Origin: Saprospiraceae bacterium
GTDB lineage: Bacteria; Bacteroidota; Bacteroidia; Chitinophagales; Saprospiraceae
Direction of reading: 5' to 3'
DNA: 64,000 nt
Assembly: GCA_016710115.1 (NCBI GenBank)
Contig: JADJLN010000001.1
Coordinates: 186,001 to 250,000, forward strand
Shown piece after piece: positions 17,701 through 27,229 of the stretch (positions are counted from its first letter, which is position 1; each line of letters begins with the position of its first letter). The position numbers and the translations under genes were made by a program. The notes beneath the pieces are model-generated. The model made no database searches. It was not told the DNA's origin and was given only the letters and a program-made list of their open reading frames with translations.

Positions 17701-18245
17701 TTAATATTACACCCTGCACTCGGATATTGAGGTTCAGGTGCCGGCTTGTCATCAAGCAGGGCATCCAGGGCGCGACGGAGATCTGCGCCATTGAGCGGCT
17801 GGTCATTGCCTGGGCGAGAACTGTCGAGTCGGCCCCGATAGGTCAGTTTCATATCTGGTCCAAACACATAGAAATCGGGTGTACAGGCGGCATCATATGC
17901 TCTGGCAACTTCCTGCGTCTCATCGTACAGATAGGGAAAAGTGTAGCCTGCCTCTTGCGCAGTCGTTTTCATCAGATCGGGCCCATCCTGCGGATAGTTG
18001 ATCACATCATTCGAACTGATCGCCAGAAATCGAACACCCTGCTCCTGATACTCTTTTGCCAGTGCCACGATCTGTGAATTGACGTGAATGACATACGGGC
18101 AGTGGTTGCATAAAAACATGATGACACTGATCCGGTCATTCATTTCCTGGTGCGCATGGACCAGCTGTCCGGATACTGTATCCGGCAGTGTAAAATCGGG
18201 GGCTGTTGTGCCCAAAGGCAACATATTTGATTCTTTCAGGGCCAT
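17688..18245 (-). CDS. Thioredoxin-like (AhpC/TSA) family protein
   Basis: A 185-residue redoxin-domain protein with GTTAPDFTLPDTVSGQ near the start, the CxxC motif CNHC at residues 46-49 (FLCNHCPYV), RFLAISSNDV, the cis-Pro region ACTPDFYVFGPD, and YRGRLDSSRPG. No signal peptide or lipobox is visible, so it is cytoplasmic. This subfamily is widespread in Bacteroidota and is usually annotated as thioredoxin family protein; its redox partner is unknown. It likely leads a two-gene operon with the DUF429 gene. Confidence 0.9.
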   Translation of the reverse strand: MALKESNMLPLGTTAPDFTLPDTVSGQLVHAHQEMNDRISVIMFLCNHCPYVIHVNSQIVALAKEYQEQGVRFLAISSNDVINYPQDGPDLMKTTAQEAGYTFPYLYDETQEVARAYDAACTPDFYVFGPDMKLTYRGRLDSSRPGNDQPLNGADLRRALDALLDDKPAPEPQYPSAGCNIKWKS

Positions 18246-18356
18246 GGTGTCAGTTTTGGCAAAGGTATATGATTAGTTCAGGGTCCAGGAGTGACTGATC
18301 TACTGCATTCCTGAACAGAACTGGCGCCTTCCTGATCCCTTGGTTATCTTTGAACC

Positions 18357-19619
18357 ATGATGTGGTTCCTTTTGTTGATGGCCCTGCTTTTTTCTGCCTT
18401 GTTTTCCGGCGTGGAAATCGCCTATGTTTCGGCAAACAAGCTTCGCGTCGAGTTGAAAAAGCAGCAGGGTGGCCGGCGTGGTCAGCTGATCACAAGATTT
18501 TATTCCCAACCTGCCCGATTCCTGGGCGCTATGCTGGTCGGAAATAATGTTGTGCTGGTCATCTTTACGATGTTGCTGGCGAGCCTGCTGACACCCATCC
18601 TGTCACCGATCGTGCAAGGGGAGATCCTGCTTTCTCTGTTGATCACCGTCATTGGCACCCTGATCGTCCTTGTTTTTGGGGAGTTCCTGCCGAAGGTCCT
18701 GTTTCGGAATTATGCGGAAAAAGCCATTTACGGCCTGGCTTTCCCCATCCACTTTTTGAATGTGTTGCTCGCACTGCCAGCGACGATGATGACTGGTTTG
18801 TCGCATCTTATTCTCCGGATTTTTATCAAGGCCAAACCCATGGAAGAGGATACGGCGTTCAGTCGACTGGAGTTGGAATCCTACATTCGAGATTCTCAGA
18901 CCTATTCGGAAACACGGATTGATACCGACCTGTTTGGCAAGGCTCTCCATTTAAAGCGTGTTCGGGTTAAAGATTGCATGGTGCCACGTACGGAGATTGA
19001 GGCGATCGAAGTGACCGAGAGCCTGGATGACCTGAAGAATCTGTTTATTGAAACCCGACTTTCCCGATTGCTTGTCGTTGACGGCGATATCGACAATGTG
19101 TTGGGGTATGTGCATCACCAGCAGATGCTGACCAGCACCGGGCCTATCCAGAAGATGATCTTCCAGATTCCCTTTGTGCCCGAATCGATGAAAGTACAGG
19201 ACCTGCTCAACCTGCTGATCAAGGAAAATACAAGCATAGCCTGTGTGGTGGATGAGTATGGCGGGACTGCCGGCATCATCACCATGGAAGATATCCTTGA
19301 GGAGATATTTGGTGAGATCGAGGATGAGCATGACGAAGAGGATTATGTAGAAGAGGAAATTTCCCACGATGAATATCTCTTTTCCGGTCGTCTGGAAATT
19401 GACTATCTCAATGAAAAATACCCCAATCTCCATTTTCCGAAAGGAGAATATCACACCTTGTCCGGTTATCTGATCATGACGACCACGAGTATTCCGGAAG
19501 AGGGTGATGAACTCATCCTGGATGATTACAAATACATCCTGGAGGTGGTCAGCGATAAAAAGATTGAAACGGTGCGCGTGATTCGCTATAATCCTGCGAA
19601 TGAGGAGATGGATCTATAA
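18357..19619 (+). CDS. CNNM/CorC-type hemolysin-family transporter
   Basis: A 420-residue inner membrane protein. The N-terminal CNNM (DUF21) domain has four hydrophobic segments and starts with LLFSALFSGVEIAYVSANKL; a CBS pair follows (VKDCMVPRTEIEAI near 200; ACVVDEYGGTAGIITMEDIL near 290), then the acidic EIEDEHDEEDYVEEE stretch and a C-terminal CorC_HlyC domain. Members transport or regulate Mg2+/Co2+, and in Flavobacterium GldE, a related protein, acts in gliding. The 3' end overlaps the start of the patatin gene by 20 bases, so the two are coupled. Confidence 0.9.
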   Translation: MMWFLLLMALLFSALFSGVEIAYVSANKLRVELKKQQGGRRGQLITRFYSQPARFLGAMLVGNNVVLVIFTMLLASLLTPILSPIVQGEILLSLLITVIGTLIVLVFGEFLPKVLFRNYAEKAIYGLAFPIHFLNVLLALPATMMTGLSHLILRIFIKAKPMEEDTAFSRLELESYIRDSQTYSETRIDTDLFGKALHLKRVRVKDCMVPRTEIEAIEVTESLDDLKNLFIETRLSRLLVVDGDIDNVLGYVHHQQMLTSTGPIQKMIFQIPFVPESMKVQDLLNLLIKENTSIACVVDEYGGTAGIITMEDILEEIFGEIEDEHDEEDYVEEEISHDEYLFSGRLEIDYLNEKYPNLHFPKGEYHTLSGYLIMTTTSIPEEGDELILDDYKYILEVVSDKKIETVRVIRYNPANEEMDL

Positions 19620-21868
19620 TTTTCGCCACTCCTTTCCGGTTCGGCTGTTTCTTCTGCATTTTCAGGAGCATATTTTTTTATTGATCATTTGGGTCTTCCT
19701 CTGGTTGCTCATGACCGGAAATATCCTGAAACTGTTCGGGATCAAATTCCTGATGCTGTTGCCAGAATATCTCGACAAGACGGGCAACTACAGCTATGCC
19801 ATCTTGGGGACTGCTTTTGGTGCACTGGTGATGACCTGGAATCTGGTTACCTACCTGATGCATGCATCTCGTTTTCCGTTTCTGGCGGCTTTGTCCAGAC
19901 CGTTTACCAAGTTTGCCATCAACAACTTTCTGATCCCGCTGATCTATCTGACTCTCTTTTTCTGGTCCTCGGCTTCGATACAGAAAGTAGAGGCAGGATT
20001 CGATGGACAGCAAATACTGGGACATTTCCTGTGCTTCCTTTGTGGCATGCTGGTCCTGATGCTGGTCATCGGGATCTACCTGTGGTTGACAAATAAAGAC
20101 ATTCACCAGATGAAGCCTGCAGAAGTGCCGGCGCATCTTCTTGCGGGTCCGCGCCCGGGTGGCCGGGGTTTCCTGGGGCGGTTGGCTGACCGGACTGCGG
20201 ACAACTGGGGTGTAGAAATCTACCTGAGCGAGCGCATGAGAATGCGACGCGTTCGGTCAGTATCGCATTACGAACCGGCATTGCTGAAGGGAATTTACAG
20301 ACAGAATCATCTGAATACGCTGCTACTTCAAGTGATCAGTCTGATCAGCCTGACCCTGTTCGGGCTTCTGGAGGAGATACCCGTTTTTCGCATTCCGGCA
20401 GGGCATCCGTCTATATCATGGCGTCCATGATTCTGGCTGTGGTCGGGGCAATATCCTATTGGTTTGGTACCTGGCGATTGGTCTTGCTTGTCTTTCTTCT
20501 GGTCCTGGTCGATTTGGTTACCGGTCATCGGGGTTTGCGTTTTCGCAACCAGGCCTTCGGGATCGACTATGCCTGTGATGGACGGCCAGCGTATACAAAC
20601 TCGACATTGGACTCCCTCTTTTCTACTGAACAACAGGCAACTGACAAACTTGTCGTGCAGGGAGTGCTGGATCAATGGTTGGCGCGACAACCAACTGAAA
20701 AGCCGAAGCTGGTCATCCTCTCATCCAGTGGTGGTGGACTGAAATCGGCAGTCTGGACCATGCATGTGATCAATCAGCTGGAACGAAGCATTTCGGATTC
20801 ACTGATGCACCGTGTGGCGCTTATGACCGGCGCTTCGGGTGGTGTGTTCGGTATGGCCTACCAAAGGGAACTCTGGCTGCGGCAACAACAGGGATTTATC
20901 ACCGATTATACGAAACCGTTTTATGTAGAACGAATGGCTGGCGACCTGCTCAATTCAGTTGCCTTCAGTATTGCAACAAATGACCTGTTCTATCCCGGGT
21001 TGAAATTCACACGGGACTCCCTGTCCTACAGGAAAGACAGAGGGTACAGTTTTGAGATGCAGTTTCATGAAAATACCGGCTATGTTCTGGACAAAGCCAT
21101 TGGAGACTACAGGGATAACGAATTATCGGCACGTATTCCCATGCTGATGATCACACCGACGATCGTCAACGATGGGCGTCGGCTGATCATTTCCCTCTGC
21201 CTGTTTCATTTCTTTGTCGATCCCCATTGCCACCTGGAAGGGCAGATCGAACGAGTATTGACGGGGTTGATTTTAATTCCCTTTTCCGATCTGTCAAAGG
21301 CGACCGGCTGGCCGTCAGCTCGGCCCTTCGTATGAATGCGACATACCCGTATATTTTGCCGGAGGTCAGTCTGCCTTCGGAACCGAGTATCGATATCATG
21401 GACGCCGGATTTCGCGATAACTACGGCATCTCCCTGGCTGCCCGGTTTCTGGAAGTTTACCAGGACTGGATCAGGGAAAACACGAGTGGAGTGGTCCTCA
21501 TCCAGATTCGGAGTTGGGACAAGGAGCCCCGGATCAAGGAGGCGGATCGGCACGGGGTGATTCGCGATCTGTTCAATCCGTTGGGAATTGTCGGACAGCA
21601 ACTTCGTCAACAGGATTTTGAACATGATGCTCAGATCAGTTTTCTTTTTGATCTGTTCGGGCCTCAGATGTTTGATGTCGTCCGGTTTATCTATCAACCC
21701 GGCGAGAACCAGGATCCTGCTTCCATGTCCTTCCACCTCACACGACGGGAGCGTGACAATATTCTGGCCGCCTGGTCCCTGCCACACAATCTGGAGGCTC
21801 TCTCAAAAACAATCCAACTTCTCGATACCGGCGAACGAACTGATTCACCGAAAATGGATGGGGATTGA
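19600..21868 (+). CDS. Patatin-like phospholipase with large membrane N-terminal region (frameshifted twice in this assembly)
   Basis: Three overlapping frames form one protein of about 756 residues. The first 275 carry at least five hydrophobic segments; more follow after a break in the T run at 20384-20388 (one added T gives RASVYIMASMILAVVG). Then comes the patatin domain with the nucleophile motif GASGG (VALMTGASGGVFGMAYQREL), preceded by SSSGGGLKSAVW, the glycine-rich oxyanion segment. A second break at 21193-21195 (one added C) gives ISPLPVSFLCRSPLPPGR and leads to the final domain with DAGFRDNYG, which holds the catalytic Asp (D-G/N dyad). It is a likely lipid acyl hydrolase on the inner membrane. 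Overlap with the CNNM gene suggests joint expression. Confidence 0.82.
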
Positions 21869-21958
21869 TTCCTGTTGTTTTCGGTTTTAATCTACCGTCA
21901 ACAGCGAACGGTGGTGGCAGATTCTCACTGTATGAATGATACTGATCAGAGGGAGGTT

Positions 21959-22182
21959 GTTCCTCGTTCCTCATTCCTCATTCCCCATTCCTTGTTCCTT
22001 GTTCCTCATTCCTTGTTTCTTGTTCCTGGTTCCTGTGTTCCTTGTTCCTCGTTCCTCGTTCCTTGTTCCTCGTTCCTTGTTCCTCATTCCTCGTTCCTCA
22101 TTCCTGGTTCCTCATTCCTGACTTCCGCCTTCCGACTTCCGACTTCCCATTTCCGCCTTCCGCTTTCCGCCTTCCTCCTCCC
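21959..22182 (+). repeat. Heptamer tandem array, about 32 units
   Basis: A nearly uninterrupted array of 7-bp units. GTTCCTC, ATTCCTC, GTTCCTT and GTTCCTG variants run from 21959 to about 22119 with one extra base at 22036. From 22120 the unit changes to GACTTCC, GCCTTCC, CATTTCC and GCTTTCC, in phase to 22175. It fills the spacer between the patatin stop and the ferritin start. No coding potential beyond the repeat itself. Confidence 0.9.
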
Positions 22183-22282
22183 CCGTCCCACTAAAATGCC
22201 AGATCTGTCAGCACACTTCGGGAAGTTCAATCTGAACTAAGTACCTTGCACTCCTGTTAGAAACTGTAAACCTGATCGATTT

Positions 22283-22807
22283 ATGATCTCCCCGAAAATG
22301 GAACAAGCGCTGAATGCGCAAATTGAACTGGAGGCTTACGCTTCCTCCTTGTATCTGGCGATGGCCTCCTGGTGTGATCGGCAGGGGATGGGCGGCAGCG
22401 CGCAGTTCATGCATCGTCAAAGTGAAGAGGAACGAGCACACATGATGCGGATATTTCATTATATCTCCGATGTCGACGGCACGGCGATTACACCGGCGAT
22501 CAAACAACCACCACTGGAATATCCTTCTATCCAGGAGATGTTCAGCACCGTCTACAGTCACGAGCAAAAGGTGACGGCCTCCATCCACAAATTGCTGGAC
22601 CTGTGTAATGAAGAGGATGACTATACGACACACAATTTTCTGCAGTGGTATATCTCTGAGCAGCGGGAGGAAGAGGCTCTGATGCGGACCATCCTGGACA
22701 AGATCAAGATCATAGGTACGGGAGCACAAAGCCTGTATTTTATCGATAAGGAAGTCGCTGCCATCAACGGTCAGGCTGCGGCTGATGAAACAGCTGCCGA
22801 GGCATGA
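22283..22807 (+). CDS. Ferritin
   Basis: A 174-residue non-haem ferritin with the four-helix bundle and ferroxidase ligands: ALNAQIELEAYASSLYLAMA supplies Glu residues, SEEERAHMMRIFHYI the EExxH site, and NFLQWYISEQREEEALMRT the C-terminal ligands. It oxidises Fe2+ and stores Fe3+ in the cytoplasm as a 24-mer. The C-terminal tail is short and Ala-rich. The downstream TonB-C gene starts four bases before its stop, so the two are probably co-transcribed. A heptamer array lies directly upstream, leaving only about 100 bases for a promoter. Confidence 0.93.
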   Translation: MISPKMEQALNAQIELEAYASSLYLAMASWCDRQGMGGSAQFMHRQSEEERAHMMRIFHYISDVDGTAITPAIKQPPLEYPSIQEMFSTVYSHEQKVTASIHKLLDLCNEEDDYTTHNFLQWYISEQREEEALMRTILDKIKIIGTGAQSLYFIDKEVAAINGQAAADETAAEA

Positions 22808-23292
22808 GTGAACGACACATACAGTTCCTTGCCTTTATGATCACCATGGTTATCGCCACGGTGTCAACAGCGCAGCGGAATGTGGATTACATTGTCTCCA
22901 ATCCTGATCTTCCTGCAGCACTGCCCGGTTGCGTCGATATGCCGGATATGTATCGGGAAAATTGCAATGTGCGCCAGCTCCGTGCATGGGTTCGAGAGCA
23001 CATGACCTACCCTCCGGAAGCACTCGAAAAAGGTCTGGAAGGTCGGGTGGAAGTCGCAGTGACCATCGATACATCCGGCTTGATGCAGATGATGCGCGTT
23101 TCGAAGAAAGTGCATCCCCTGCTTAATCAGGAGGCACTTCGCCTGGTCCAGTCACTGAAGGATACAGAGGTTCGCTGGCTGCCGGCAATGAATCGCGGAA
23201 AAAAAGTGATTTCCGAATATCGGATTCCCGTCACCTTCCAGGTGATCCGACCGGATCTTCAGCGGGCACCCACCGACCAGGATCGGGGATGA
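22804..23292 (+). CDS. Secreted TonB-C domain protein (copy 1)
   Basis: A 162-residue protein with a signal peptide (FLAFMITMVIATVSTAQ) and a TonB C-terminal domain: LRAWVREHMTYPPEALEKGL, GRVEVAVTIDTSG, NQEALRLVQSLKD and a final strand YRIPVTFQV. The proline-rich periplasm-spanning linker and permanent membrane anchor of true TonB are missing, so it is unlikely to energise receptors by itself. Such short periplasmic TonB-C proteins are common in Bacteroidota and their job is unclear. A paralogue follows the DUF1800-DUF1501 pair at 26765. Confidence 0.8.
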   Translation: MSERHIQFLAFMITMVIATVSTAQRNVDYIVSNPDLPAALPGCVDMPDMYRENCNVRQLRAWVREHMTYPPEALEKGLEGRVEVAVTIDTSGLMQMMRVSKKVHPLLNQEALRLVQSLKDTEVRWLPAMNRGKKVISEYRIPVTFQVIRPDLQRAPTDQDRG

Positions 23293-23324
23293 TTGAACCA
23301 GGGTGGTGTTCCACCTTGATCATC
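23288..23324 (+). terminator. Possible terminator hairpin after TonB-C copy 1
   Basis: GATGAT and ATCATC form an outer stem and GGTGG/CCACC an inner one around a short loop, beginning at the stop codon. There is no U run, so a terminator role is tentative. Confidence 0.35.
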
Positions 23325-23432
23325 CAACCTTGCCCTCAACAATCCGGATGCATTCTACCGGGATGTTAATTTTTTTGCTTCTGAGCAACTTCAGCTGCTT
23401 TTCCTTATTTTTCCATTCGAAATTACCATCGA

Positions 23433-25085
23433 ATGGACCGTCAAGCTTTTTTCCAGGTACTTACCCAACGACGACAACGGGCAGCATCAGGCCCCATGAC
23501 CCTGAATCCCTACTCCGGCCCATGGACGGAGACACAGGCCATTCATCTGCTCCGAAGAACCACGTTCGGATTTGCTCCGGATCAGGTGGACACCTTTGTA
23601 CAAGCCGGGATGCAGGCAGCTGTCGATCAGATCCTGGATGTCAGTGGACCTGCGCCCAGTCCTCCTGTCAATGTGTACAGTACGACCGCTGAACCGGATC
23701 CGGATTGTGCGTATGGCACAACATGGGTCAATGCGCCTTTCAACCTCGCTCTTCCCCCGCAATATTTTCAGGCGCGAACAGATACCCTCAAAGCCTGGTG
23801 GGCCGGACAGATGCTCCAGGGCGACCTGAATATCAAGCAGAAGATGACGCTCTTCTGGCACAACCATTTTGCCGTAGAAGCAGATACCGTGCAGATCGCT
23901 CAGGTCATGTACTACTATCTTGCCGCATTGCAGGCCAACTGTCTGGGTAATTTCAAAGGACTGACCAAGACGATGACTCTCGATCTGGCTATGCTGCGGT
24001 ACCTCAATGGCTATCTCAACAGTAAATCACAGCCGGATGAGAATTACGGCCGCGAACTCCAGGAACTCTTCACTGTAGGGAAAGGTCCTGGTAGCAAATA
24101 CACCGAGGATGACGTGAAAGCTGCTGCCCGGGTACTGACCGGTCACCGGATCAACCCGTTCACTGCTCCGCTTTCCTATTATTTTGATTTTACCCAGCAC
24201 GATACGGGCAACAAGACCTTTTCCTCCTTTTACGGAAATACGACGATAACGGGTAAGGCAGGTACTGCGGGAGCCAATGAAGTTGATGACCTGCTGAATA
24301 TGATCTTCAACACCAATGAGGTTTCCCTCCATTTGTGCCGGAAGATCTACCAGTTCTTCATCTACTATGAGATCACCCCGGACATCGAAGCCAATATCAT
24401 TGAACCCCTCGCGCAGATCTTCAAGAGCGGCAATTATGAGATCAAACCGGTCATGGAGACGTTGCTGAAAAGCGAACATTTCTATGATGCCCTGAGTATG
24501 GGTTGTGTCATTAAATCACCACTGGATTTTGTCGGTAGCCTCGTCCGCCAGTTCAAAGGCGTATTTCCGAGCCCGGTACCTGATCCATTACCCTTATATC
24601 TGACCTGGGGTGTGCTGGCCTCCGCAGCAGCCTCAGCCGGGCAGAACCTGCTGGATCCACCTGTCGTTGCCGGTTGGCCGGCCTGGTACCAGTCACCTCT
24701 GTTTCATCGGGTATGGATCAATTCGGATACCATGGCGTCGCGTCTGATCCTGATCAATTCCATTACAGGAGCAGGCTATAATCTGAACGGGATATTGCTC
24801 AAACTGGACCCGATCCCGTTTGCAGAAGCATTGCCGGATGCATCGGATCCGAATGTACTGGTGGAGGATACCATTATCCAGTTGTTTGGTTTGCCGATCT
24901 CCCAGGCAACAAAAGATTATTACAAATCCTTCCTGGTCCAGGGGTTGGGTGACGCCTATTGGACAGCCCAGTGGTTTGCCTATGTCGGCAATCCCAATGA
25001 TCCGACAGCCAAAAATGCGGTCACCACCCGCCTGAATGCCATGCTGCGCGAAATGATGGTCCAGGCTGAATATCACCTTTCCTAA
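23433..25085 (+). CDS. DUF1800 domain protein
   Basis: A 550-residue DUF1800 protein: SGPWTETQAIHLLRRTTFGF at about 29-48, WWAGQMLQGDLNIKQKMTLF then WHNHFAVEADTVQ, LAMLRYLNGYLNSKSQPDEN then YGRELQELFTVG, and ARVLTGHRI. The family is found almost only next to DUF1501 proteins, as here (37-base gap), and the pair is thought to act together in export or on the cell surface; the mechanism is unknown. No clear cleavable signal peptide is visible at this start. It is flanked by two secreted TonB-C genes. Confidence 0.92.
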   Translation: MDRQAFFQVLTQRRQRAASGPMTLNPYSGPWTETQAIHLLRRTTFGFAPDQVDTFVQAGMQAAVDQILDVSGPAPSPPVNVYSTTAEPDPDCAYGTTWVNAPFNLALPPQYFQARTDTLKAWWAGQMLQGDLNIKQKMTLFWHNHFAVEADTVQIAQVMYYYLAALQANCLGNFKGLTKTMTLDLAMLRYLNGYLNSKSQPDENYGRELQELFTVGKGPGSKYTEDDVKAAARVLTGHRINPFTAPLSYYFDFTQHDTGNKTFSSFYGNTTITGKAGTAGANEVDDLLNMIFNTNEVSLHLCRKIYQFFIYYEITPDIEANIIEPLAQIFKSGNYEIKPVMETLLKSEHFYDALSMGCVIKSPLDFVGSLVRQFKGVFPSPVPDPLPLYLTWGVLASAAASAGQNLLDPPVVAGWPAWYQSPLFHRVWINSDTMASRLILINSITGAGYNLNGILLKLDPIPFAEALPDASDPNVLVEDTIIQLFGLPISQATKDYYKSFLVQGLGDAYWTAQWFAYVGNPNDPTAKNAVTTRLNAMLREMMVQAEYHLS

Positions 25086-25122
25086 TTCCCTCGGGATAAT
25101 AAACCTGAAAAGATCCACGCTG

Positions 25123-26706
25123 ATGAAACGTCGGAAATTTCTAAAAGCTGTAGCACCGGTAGCTATTATGCCTTCGCTGATCGACAAACTGTCTTTCAAG
25201 GCATTCCCCTCACCGGATATCCTTCGGGGATTGACCAATTCCGAGATCCCGAATGACCACGTCCTGGTTATGATCTTTCTCAATGGCGGAAATGACGGAC
25301 TGAACACGGTGGTCCCGCTCGACCAGATGAGTAATCTGGCCAATGCCAGAGGGAATATTCTCCTTCCGGAAGGGCAGTTGCACAAGATTGTCGACAAGCA
25401 GATCGGTCTACACCCGGCTCTGGGTGGCTTCAAGACCTTATATGATGAAGACAAGCTGCAGATCGTCCAGAGCGTGGGCTATCCTCAACCCAATTTTTCG
25501 CATTTCCGAAGTACAGATATCTGGGCAAGCGGATCGGATGCCGATCAGTACCTCGACAGTGGCTGGATAGGCCGCTTCCTGGAAACCAATTTTCCGGGCT
25601 ATCCAAATGGATATCCCAATCCCGACAACCCGGATCCACTGGCCATCCAGCTCGGCTCGAATATGCCTCTTCTCTTCCAGGGTGATTCAGCGCAGATGGC
25701 TTTCAATGTCAGCTCTCCGGATATTTTCAACGTCAACGTCGATCCGACATCCGATCCGGCACCCAATACACCGGCTGGTGAAGAACTGACCTATATCCGC
25801 ACCATAACCGGGCAGATCAACGATTACGCGGAGCAGATCGTTTCCGCCTATATTCAGGGAAGCAATGCCTATTCCGGATATCCGGCCGAAGGCACCAACT
25901 ATCTGGCTGACGAACTCAAGGCGGTAGCCCGCCTGATCAAAGGCGGACTGAAAACACGGATTTATATGGTCAGCCTGTACGGGTTTGACACCCATGCAGA
26001 GCAGGTTGTGGCTGGAAACACCGGCACGGGCGTACATGCTACCTTGCTGAAATTCCTCAATGATGCGGTGTTCTCCTTCCAGCGTGATCTCGAGCAACTG
26101 GGTGAAGCAGATCGTGTACTGGGCATGACCTTCTCCGAGTTTGGCCGTCGGGTGATCTCGAATGGCAGTGTTGGTACAGATCATGGTGCAGCAGCACCCC
26201 TGTTCCTGTTTGGCAATAAGGTCCAGCCAGGGGTGCTGGGGAATAACCCGGTGATTCCATCCGGAGCAAATGTGGATGACAACCTGCCGATGCAATATGA
26301 CTTCCGGTCTGTTTATGCGTCCGTGTTGTCGAAATGGTTTTGCATGGATGCCATGACCACCGATGATATCCTGTTGCAGCCGTTCCAGGATCTGCCGGTG
26401 ATCAAGGATACCTGTAGTGTGAGCTTTGATCCACTGGATCCAACAGGCGGTGAGCTGAAGGTGGACGTTTACCCGAATCCAATGGTGGATCGTGTTCAGG
26501 TACAGGTGGTCAGCCCGGGCGGATACAGTCGACTTGAATTTTTTGATCCTCTTGGCCGGGTAGTCCAGACGCGCAATCTGGGCACCGTTGCCAGAGGTAC
26601 CTATACCTATGATCTCTACAATGAGGGGTATTCCCCGGGGTCCTATTATGTTCGGGTACAATGTGGATCACACCAGCAGGTCAAGCTGATCCAGATCGTC
26701 CGATAA
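25123..26706 (+). CDS. DUF1501 domain protein with Tat signal and T9SS C-terminal sorting domain
   Basis: A 527-residue secreted protein. The start MKRRKFLKAVAPVAIM carries a twin-arginine motif (RRKFLK). The DUF1501 body has VLVMIFLNGGNDGLNTVVPL, IVQSVGYPQPNFSHFRSTDI, GFDTHAEQ and FSEFGRRVISNGSVGTDHGA, a layout related to the alkaline phosphatase/sulfatase superfamily. The last 80 residues form a type A sorting domain (DVYPNPMVDRVQVQVV, then GTYTYDLYNEGYSPGSYYVR), so it should cross the inner membrane by Tat and the outer membrane by the type IX system. It follows DUF1800 after 37 bases and is probably in its operon. Confidence 0.92.
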   Translation: MKRRKFLKAVAPVAIMPSLIDKLSFKAFPSPDILRGLTNSEIPNDHVLVMIFLNGGNDGLNTVVPLDQMSNLANARGNILLPEGQLHKIVDKQIGLHPALGGFKTLYDEDKLQIVQSVGYPQPNFSHFRSTDIWASGSDADQYLDSGWIGRFLETNFPGYPNGYPNPDNPDPLAIQLGSNMPLLFQGDSAQMAFNVSSPDIFNVNVDPTSDPAPNTPAGEELTYIRTITGQINDYAEQIVSAYIQGSNAYSGYPAEGTNYLADELKAVARLIKGGLKTRIYMVSLYGFDTHAEQVVAGNTGTGVHATLLKFLNDAVFSFQRDLEQLGEADRVLGMTFSEFGRRVISNGSVGTDHGAAAPLFLFGNKVQPGVLGNNPVIPSGANVDDNLPMQYDFRSVYASVLSKWFCMDAMTTDDILLQPFQDLPVIKDTCSVSFDPLDPTGGELKVDVYPNPMVDRVQVQVVSPGGYSRLEFFDPLGRVVQTRNLGTVARGTYTYDLYNEGYSPGSYYVRVQCGSHQQVKLIQIVR

Positions 26707-26764
26707 TCCGGCAGCTTGCTCCATGCTCGGAAAGAGTCTAACTTGAGCGTTAAACCTGACAGGT

Positions 26765-27229
26765 ATGACCCGTTTGTTGATGCTTGCTGTCTTTGTATGT
26801 AGTCTGTTTTCCGCTGTGGCACAGGAGCAGCCTTCTCTGGTTACCTCCATGAAGGAGGACACTGCTGTCTATACCTGGGTCACCCATATGCCGGTGTTTG
26901 GCTCTTGCGATCCAACTGGGGAGAATGCCTATACCTGCAGTCTCAAGGAACTGACGATGTACCTCTTTTCACATATCCGTTACCCACAGGAGGCATTGGC
27001 ACGCAATGAGGGCGGGATTACCCAGGTGGGTATTGTGATCGATAAAAAAGGAAGGATCAAACAGGCATCAATCGAAGTCTCTTCCGGAAACAAAGCCCTT
27101 GATCAGGAGGCAGTTCGAGTGCTGAGTGATATGCCTGCGTGGAAACCCGGGATGGAGGGCACTCAGACGGTGAATGTCGCCATGTCCATTCCGGTGAACT
27201 TCAAACCGGAAGCGTATCGGAGGGAGTGA
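26765..27229 (+). CDS. Secreted TonB-C domain protein (copy 2)
   Basis: A 154-residue protein with a signal peptide (LLMLAVFVCSLFSAVAQ) and a TonB-C domain: LKELTMYLFSHIRYPQEALA, GGITQVGIVIDKKGRIKQAS, LDQEAVRVLSDMPAWKPGME and VNVAMSIPVNFK. It has the same plan as the copy at 22804 but is divergent in sequence, so the duplication is old. It lies 58 bases after the DUF1501 gene on the same strand and may share its message. No proline-rich linker. Function unknown. Confidence 0.8.
   Translation: MTRLLMLAVFVCSLFSAVAQEQPSLVTSMKEDTAVYTWVTHMPVFGSCDPTGENAYTCSLKELTMYLFSHIRYPQEALARNEGGITQVGIVIDKKGRIKQASIEVSSGNKALDQEAVRVLSDMPAWKPGMEGTQTVNVAMSIPVNFKPEAYRRE

Noticed and set aside
21959..22182. CRISPR array
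   Set aside because: Units are 7 bp without spacers or constant repeats, and no cas gene is nearby.
21936..22240. Plus-strand frames of 60-120 codons across the heptamer array, rich in Phe, Leu, Pro and Ser
   Set aside because: They only translate the 7-bp repeat in successive frames, so they are not genes.
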